Shown here piece after piece: positions 59,315 through 64,000 of a stretch of 64,000 nt of DNA (the first letter of the stretch is position 1; each line of letters starts with the position of its first letter). Under the pieces are notes generated by a model. The model had not been told where the DNA came from. It did no database searches and saw only the letters and a list, made by a program, of their open reading frames with translations. Source of the stretch: Dongia deserti (GTDB taxonomy: Bacteria; Pseudomonadota; Alphaproteobacteria; Dongiales; Dongiaceae); contig NZ_QORW01000001.1 in assembly GCF_003574735.1 (NCBI RefSeq), forward strand, positions 434,001-498,000, written 5' to 3'. A program made the translations under genes and the position numbers.

Positions 59315-62062
59315 CTATCGCAAGCGATTCGGCTCCAGGAAGGCGCGCGTCTTCTCGATCACTTCCGCGAGACCGAGCCGTTCGACCTTGATCTCGGCCG
59401 GGAAGGCGCCGAGCAGGCGCGAGGGCATCTGGCGATCCAGCAGTACGAACACGCCGCGATCGTCGGCGCGGCGGATCAGGCGGCCGAATGCCTGCTTCAA
59501 TTTCAGGCGCACGAGCTGGTCATCGTACTCGGTGCCACCGAACACGCTCTTGCGCGCACGGTGCAGGAGGTGCGGCCGCGGCCAGGGCACGCGATCGAAC
59601 ACGATCAGGCGCAAGGCGGGACCTGGCACATCGACGCCGTCGCGCACCGCATCGGTGCCAAGCAGGCAGGCGTCGCGCTCGCCCCGGAAAACATCGATGA
59701 GCGAGGCCGTGCTCATCGCATCGACATGCTGCGACAGGAGATCGAGGCCGGCTTGCTCCAGGGCCGGTGCGATGCGCTTATGCACCTCGCGCAGGCGGGC
59801 GATGGCGGTGAAGAGGCCGAGCGCGCCGCCGCCGGCCGCCAGGAACAATTCGCGATAGGCGGCCGCTACTTGCGCTCCGTCCGTGCGCGGCACATCGGTC
59901 ACGATGAAGACCCGTGTCTGGTTGGCGTAGTCGAAGGGTGACGGCACGCGCACGCGCAAGGCCGGCGTGACCAGATGTGGCGCGCCAACGCGCTGCCCCG
60001 CAGCCTCCCACGCCGCTTCGCTGCCCGAGCCATCAGTCAGTGTCGCGGACGTGACGACAACCCCATGCGCCGGCTTGGCCACCGCCTCGATGAAGGGCTT
60101 GGTGGGATCGAGATAGTGACGATAGAAGCCGACATCGAACTCCCGCCCCTCCACGCGCTCGATCGCGAACCAGTCGACGAATTCTGGTGGCATCGGTGCG
60201 CTAAGCGACTGCAGCATGGCGCGCCAGGCGGTGACTTCGCTCTCCGCGCGCCGGGTGATGCCGCGCACTATGGCGTCGATCCTGAGGCGCGTGTTGGAAT
60301 CGAGCACATCGGCATCGTCGTCCAGCCGCTTGGCGAGGCGCTTGGCCAACTCGCGCATCGGGGTCTGCAGGCGCTGGAGCTCGCGATCCAATGTCAGCGC
60401 CGACCTGAGCACGTGCTCGTTCACCGGCCGTGCGTCGATTTCCAGCCCATAGCCCATCGCATCGTCGGTGGCGCGCGCCAGTACCTCCTGGCGCAGAGCA
60501 TGGAGGAACGATTCAACCGCGCCATTCGGCCGCTTGTCCTGCAGGCGCTGCAGCCAGCCATCGCCAGGCAAGGCGCGCGCGGCCTCCGCGATGTCGCGCA
60601 TCAGGTCGATCGCACCCGCATCATCCAGGATTAGATCCTCCACGCGTCTCCGCAATCCGCGCGCACGCGAGGCGCGCCCGCCGCCTTCGCCGCCGAGGAG
60701 CCAGCGGCGCAGCTCGATCGTTTCCTGCCCCGTCAGGTGCGCGGCGAAAGCACTGTCGATCGCCTCGAAGAGATGATGGCCTTCGTCGAACACGTAGCGC
60801 GTTGGCAGGCGCTGATCCTCCGCGCCGAGTGCCGCCTGGATCATCACCAAGGCGTGGTTAGCGATCACGATATCGGCGCGGCGTGCCCGGCGCACTGAGC
60901 GCTCGATGAAGCAGCGGCCGTAATGCGGGCAGGCGCTGTAGACGCATTCGCCGCGGCGGTCGGCGAGATTGCCAATACGTGAGGTGCCGAGGATGTCGCC
61001 CAGCCAGCCCGGCAGGTCGCCGCCGGCGAGATCGCCGTCGCGCGTCGCCATGGTCCAGCGCGCCATCAGGCCGAACGCGATTGCATCCTGCGTGCGCAAG
61101 GAAGCCGGCCCCGAATGCTCCGCGAGATTCAGCAGGCAGAGATAGTTCTCCCTGCCCTTGCGCAGCACCACGCGCGATGCCTTGGCGGCAGGATTTGGAT
61201 AGAGCCGATCCAGCTCCTGATCGATCTGGTTCTGCAGATGACGCGTGAAGGTGCTGATCCACACCGCGCCCTTGTTGCGCTCCGCCCACAGGCCGGCCGG
61301 CGCCAGATAGCCGAGGGTCTTGCCGACGCCTGTTCCCGCCTCCGCCAGCACGACGTTCGGGGAATCTTCCGCCGGACGCGGCGCAAAGGCCGGCACCAGA
61401 GCTTCCGCATAGTCCGCTTGCTGCGGGCGCTGCTCCGCTTGGGGCCCGAGCAATTCGGCCAGACGGCGGCGCGTTTCCGCCGGCTCCACGGCGAGATCGC
61501 TGGGCGCGGGTTCCTGCGCCTGGTCCTGCCACTCCGGCAGGTCCTCCCATACGGCGACGCCAGCCTGTGCCGATAGGGGTCCACCAGGTTCCAGCGCCTT
61601 CATCACATCGGGGCCCCACACCCAGCCGGCCCTGGCCATCAGATTGGCGAGCCCCAAGACGCGGCGGCGTTTCGAGGTTGTCGCCGCCAGTTCTCCCAGC
61701 AACGCACGTGTTGCCTGGGCCAGCAGGCGCGCCTGGTCTGCGAGCGGCGCGTGATCGGGCAAAGGCAAGCTCATCGCCTGCGCGATGCCGCGTGGCGTCG
61801 GCAGGCAGAAGCTGGCCGGCCGCACGAAGGCATAGAGCTCCAGGATGTCCGCCACCGGCGCGCGCTGGCTCCTCAGCCTGCGAAAGGTCGCCGGCGCGTG
61901 ACAGACGATCGGCCCCTCCACCAGTGCCCGCCGCGCGGCCAGCACGGGATCCAGCGTCTCCACGCGTTCGTCCGCGCCGAGCCACGCCGCCTCGGCAAAG
62001 CCGGCGACTAGAATGGGCCGCGCGCCGCCGCGCTGCGGCTGCGGGCTCAACAGGTCCGTCAT
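59315..62062 (-). CDS. DinG/XPD-family iron-sulfur DNA helicase
   Basis: A superfamily 2 ATP-dependent 5'-3' DNA helicase of 915 residues. Walker A is EAGTGVGKTLGYLAPA, and the DEAH-type box reads DEGHH in YVFDEGHHLFEAID. Four cysteines for a 4Fe-4S cluster are visible: one in ENYLCLLN and three in ECVYSACPHYGRCF. Motif VI is LKQAFGRLIRRADDRG. About 200 N-terminal residues precede Walker A and are of unknown role. Such helicases unwind D-loops, R-loops and forked DNA during repair. Confidence 0.92.
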   Translation of the reverse strand: MTDLLSPQPQRGGARPILVAGFAEAAWLGADERVETLDPVLAARRALVEGPIVCHAPATFRRLRSQRAPVADILELYAFVRPASFCLPTPRGIAQAMSLPLPDHAPLADQARLLAQATRALLGELAATTSKRRRVLGLANLMARAGWVWGPDVMKALEPGGPLSAQAGVAVWEDLPEWQDQAQEPAPSDLAVEPAETRRRLAELLGPQAEQRPQQADYAEALVPAFAPRPAEDSPNVVLAEAGTGVGKTLGYLAPAGLWAERNKGAVWISTFTRHLQNQIDQELDRLYPNPAAKASRVVLRKGRENYLCLLNLAEHSGPASLRTQDAIAFGLMARWTMATRDGDLAGGDLPGWLGDILGTSRIGNLADRRGECVYSACPHYGRCFIERSVRRARRADIVIANHALVMIQAALGAEDQRLPTRYVFDEGHHLFEAIDSAFAAHLTGQETIELRRWLLGGEGGGRASRARGLRRRVEDLILDDAGAIDLMRDIAEAARALPGDGWLQRLQDKRPNGAVESFLHALRQEVLARATDDAMGYGLEIDARPVNEHVLRSALTLDRELQRLQTPMRELAKRLAKRLDDDADVLDSNTRLRIDAIVRGITRRAESEVTAWRAMLQSLSAPMPPEFVDWFAIERVEGREFDVGFYRHYLDPTKPFIEAVAKPAHGVVVTSATLTDGSGSEAAWEAAGQRVGAPHLVTPALRVRVPSPFDYANQTRVFIVTDVPRTDGAQVAAAYRELFLAAGGGALGLFTAIARLREVHKRIAPALEQAGLDLLSQHVDAMSTASLIDVFRGERDACLLGTDAVRDGVDVPGPALRLIVFDRVPWPRPHLLHRARKSVFGGTEYDDQLVRLKLKQAFGRLIRRADDRGVFVLLDRQMPSRLLGAFPAEIKVERLGLAEVIEKTRAFLEPNRLR

Positions 62063-62135
62063 GCTTGTTCTTGGCTTGTTCGCATTGCCCGGTTATTGCG
62101 CGAACTGGGCGCGTACGCAATGCGTGTTGTGGCCG

Positions 62136-63932
62136 CTAGCCCTTTACCGCCGGCGCGATCTTCTCGCCGGTGCGCCAGTGACGGCTGAAATCGGGGCGCC
62201 CGAAATAGTAACCCTGCAGATAGTCGACGCCGGCCTTCACCAGGAAAGCGGCATCATCGGCGTTCTCCACGAACTCGGCGCAGGTCTTGAGGCCGAAGGT
62301 CTCGGCAAGGCCCATCAGATTACGGATGAAGAGCTGGTTGTCGACATTGACCGCCAGGTCGCGGACGAACGAGCCGTCGATCTTCACCATGTCGACCGTC
62401 AGGGCCTTCAAGTGCCGGAACGAGGTGAAGCCGGCGCCGAAATCGTCGATCGCGACACGGCAGCCCAGATCCCGCACCGCATTGACGAAGCGTGCGGTCT
62501 CTTCGATGTCGTGCAGGGCCGCAGTCTCCGTGATCTCCACGACCAGCCGCGGCGCCACTTCCGGCGTCGCTTTGACAGCGGAGTTGAGCGCGCGCAGCCA
62601 CGCCTGGTCGGTGGCCGTGAGGCCGGAGATGTTCATCGCCAGCTCGACCTGCGGATTGGCGCGCAGTTCGGCGATCGCCATATCGAGCACGTGGCGGTCC
62701 ATGAAACGGGTCATGCCCAATTCCTCGACCACCGGTATGAAGTCGGCTGCGGACATGATCTTGCCCTGCTCGTCCTTGAGCCGCAGTAGACATTCGTATT
62801 TCACGACTTCGAACGTGTCGGCCTTGACGATCGGCTGATAGGTGAAGATCAGGCGATCCTCGCGCACGGCGCGCTGCACCTGGGCCGCCACCACCATGTG
62901 CCGGCGATGCTGGATGCTCTGCTGCTCCGACGGGCGATGCACCTGCCAGCAGGACCGGCCAGCGAGCTTCGCGGCATTGAGTGCCGTCTCCGCGCGCGCG
63001 ATCACGTCATAGGCGGTGGAGGTGAAATTCGGGAACATCACGCAGCCGACGGAGACAGTCACCGGGATCGACTGGCTGTCGACCTCGATCGCCCGCTCGC
63101 GGATCACTTCGATCACGCGGTCCATCGCGGTCGCGATCATGTCCTCCGGACATTGTGTCAGGATGATGCCGAACCGGTCGCCGGAGAGGCGCCCGATCAC
63201 GTCGCTGGAGCGCACGAAGCGATCGAGACGTTGGCCGACCGTCACCAGGACGGCATCGCCGACTTCATAGCCATAGGCGCTGTTGATGAGCGCGAGCTTG
63301 TCGACGCCGACCACCAGGAACGCGCCGGACGTCGAGAAGCGGCGCGCGAAACTCAACGACTGCTCGAGCTCTTGCCGCAGGCGCGACTTGTTGAAGTGGC
63401 CGGTGAGGTCGTCGTAATTGGCGGCGCGCTCCAGCCGCGCCTCGGTCTGCTTGCGCTGGGTGATGATGCGCAGCGCGCCCGCCATGGTCTTCGGGATGCC
63501 GGCGCCGCCCATTTGCGCGAGGCCGCGATCATGTACCCACACCACCTGGCCGTGGCCTGTGCGCAGGCGATATTCGCAATCGTACAGCCTGCCCAGCGCG
63601 AAATGGTCGGACAGCGCCTTTAGGCGGCGCGGCAGATCCTCCGGATGGATGCGGTCGTTCAGCGCGTGACCGGTCGCCAGCGTCTCCATCGGAATGTCGG
63701 TGAGCACATCGGAGAGGTTACCGGCCCAGGCCAGCCGGTCGGTTGCCACATCCCAGGAGTAAGCCACATCGCCGGCCGAGATCAGCGCGTGTTCGATCCA
63801 TTCTGGCGTTGGCTTGCTCGACCGATCGGGGGCCGATTTCTTGCTTTCCGGTTCTCCGATCGGCACGTTCACGGGCACCCAATTGGCGTGAGCTGGACTG
63901 GGCCTGGACCGTAGGGCCAGGACCGTTAACAT
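62136..63932 (-). CDS. PAS-GGDEF-EAL protein, GGDEF degenerate, EAL intact
   Basis: A soluble signalling protein of up to 598 residues. A PAS domain (about 45-160) precedes a GGDEF domain whose signature reads Ser250-Gly-Asp-Arg-Phe254, so cyclase activity is unlikely. The C-terminal EAL domain (about 345-590) is complete: YECLLRLK, MNISG, VVEITET, IDDFGAGFTSF, the Lys of VKIDGSF, EFVEN and LQGYYFGRP. I expect a c-di-GMP phosphodiesterase, perhaps activated by GTP at the GGDEF site as in some known relatives. The exact start is uncertain; the N-terminal 40 residues are low complexity. Confidence 0.9.
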   Translation of the reverse strand: MLTVLALRSRPSPAHANWVPVNVPIGEPESKKSAPDRSSKPTPEWIEHALISAGDVAYSWDVATDRLAWAGNLSDVLTDIPMETLATGHALNDRIHPEDLPRRLKALSDHFALGRLYDCEYRLRTGHGQVVWVHDRGLAQMGGAGIPKTMAGALRIITQRKQTEARLERAANYDDLTGHFNKSRLRQELEQSLSFARRFSTSGAFLVVGVDKLALINSAYGYEVGDAVLVTVGQRLDRFVRSSDVIGRLSGDRFGIILTQCPEDMIATAMDRVIEVIRERAIEVDSQSIPVTVSVGCVMFPNFTSTAYDVIARAETALNAAKLAGRSCWQVHRPSEQQSIQHRRHMVVAAQVQRAVREDRLIFTYQPIVKADTFEVVKYECLLRLKDEQGKIMSAADFIPVVEELGMTRFMDRHVLDMAIAELRANPQVELAMNISGLTATDQAWLRALNSAVKATPEVAPRLVVEITETAALHDIEETARFVNAVRDLGCRVAIDDFGAGFTSFRHLKALTVDMVKIDGSFVRDLAVNVDNQLFIRNLMGLAETFGLKTCAEFVENADDAAFLVKAGVDYLQGYYFGRPDFSRHWRTGEKIAPAVKG

Positions 63933-64000
63933 TTCCTGAATCCAGCCAATTTTACGGGCATTGCATCCTATTGGTTAAGGCTTTGTAAACGCGACAGAAT
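63933..64000. promoter_or_regulatory. AT-richer leader upstream of the PAS-GGDEF-EAL gene
   Basis: The last 68 bases are less GC-rich than the coding sequence and should contain the promoter of the leftward gene. No other gene is visible before the window ends. Confidence 0.3.

Overview
The window is high-GC DNA, densely packed with genes on both strands. It looks like chromosome from a heterotrophic alphaproteobacterium, most likely in or near Rhodospirillales. The evidence is a RegB/RegA redox two-component pair, an MmcB-family protein, a bacterial transglutaminase-like (BTLCP) protease, an intracellular polyhydroxyalkanoate depolymerase, vitamin B12 lower-ligand genes, B12-dependent methylmalonyl-CoA mutase with its MeaB chaperone, and Caulobacter-type polarity protein candidates. 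I saw no phage, transposase, CRISPR array, rRNA or tRNA gene. Species-level assignment is not possible from the sequence alone.

Layout. 0-6 kb: a membrane hybrid histidine kinase, then a leftward group of SYLF protein, SCO/SenC copper chaperone and PHA depolymerase. 6-10 kb: cobC-cobS (leftward) back to back with cobT and an AlkX/YcaQ-type DNA glycosylase. 10-17 kb: regB-regA, then an EAL-like protein, a BTLCP protease and a PAS/HD-GYP protein; both cyclic-di-GMP-type domains are degenerate. MmcB and MtgA follow. 17-26 kb: a four-PAS histidine kinase, a fused double ABC exporter with a divergent LysR regulator, and a DUF2272 lipoprotein. 26-34 kb: a rightward envelope and housekeeping block, rlmH, a lipoprotein, gpmI, envC, ctpA, a divergent polysaccharide deacetylase, rppH and a cyclophilin.

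34-49 kb is almost all leftward: EamA transporter, queuosine precursor transporter plus tgt, rpmB, meaB, an Atm1-type ABC transporter, a methyltransferase, a 1657-residue membrane-anchored coiled-coil protein (TipN-like candidate), methylmalonyl-CoA mutase and a conserved protein of unknown function. 49-54 kb: a START-like/cyclase fusion, a HAD hydrolase, a TipF-like membrane EAL protein and pyrD. 54-64 kb: a protease-dead S24 regulator, a class IV aminotransferase, TerB-like and AEC transporter genes, a marR/hemerythrin divergent pair around a perfect 16-bp palindrome, a DinG-family helicase and a PAS-GGDEF-EAL protein.

How the genes work together. Three themes recur. First, cyclic-di-GMP and polarity: four EAL or HD-GYP type proteins, of which three have lost catalytic residues, plus candidates for both TipN and TipF. 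Second, B12: synthesis of the nucleotide loop and a B12-dependent mutase with its GTPase chaperone. Third, redox sensing: RegBA, SCO/SenC and hemerythrin. I found no single island that is clearly a new system. The most unusual items are the TipN/TipF pair, the cluster of catalytically dead signalling domains, the START-cyclase fusion and the marR-hemerythrin operator.
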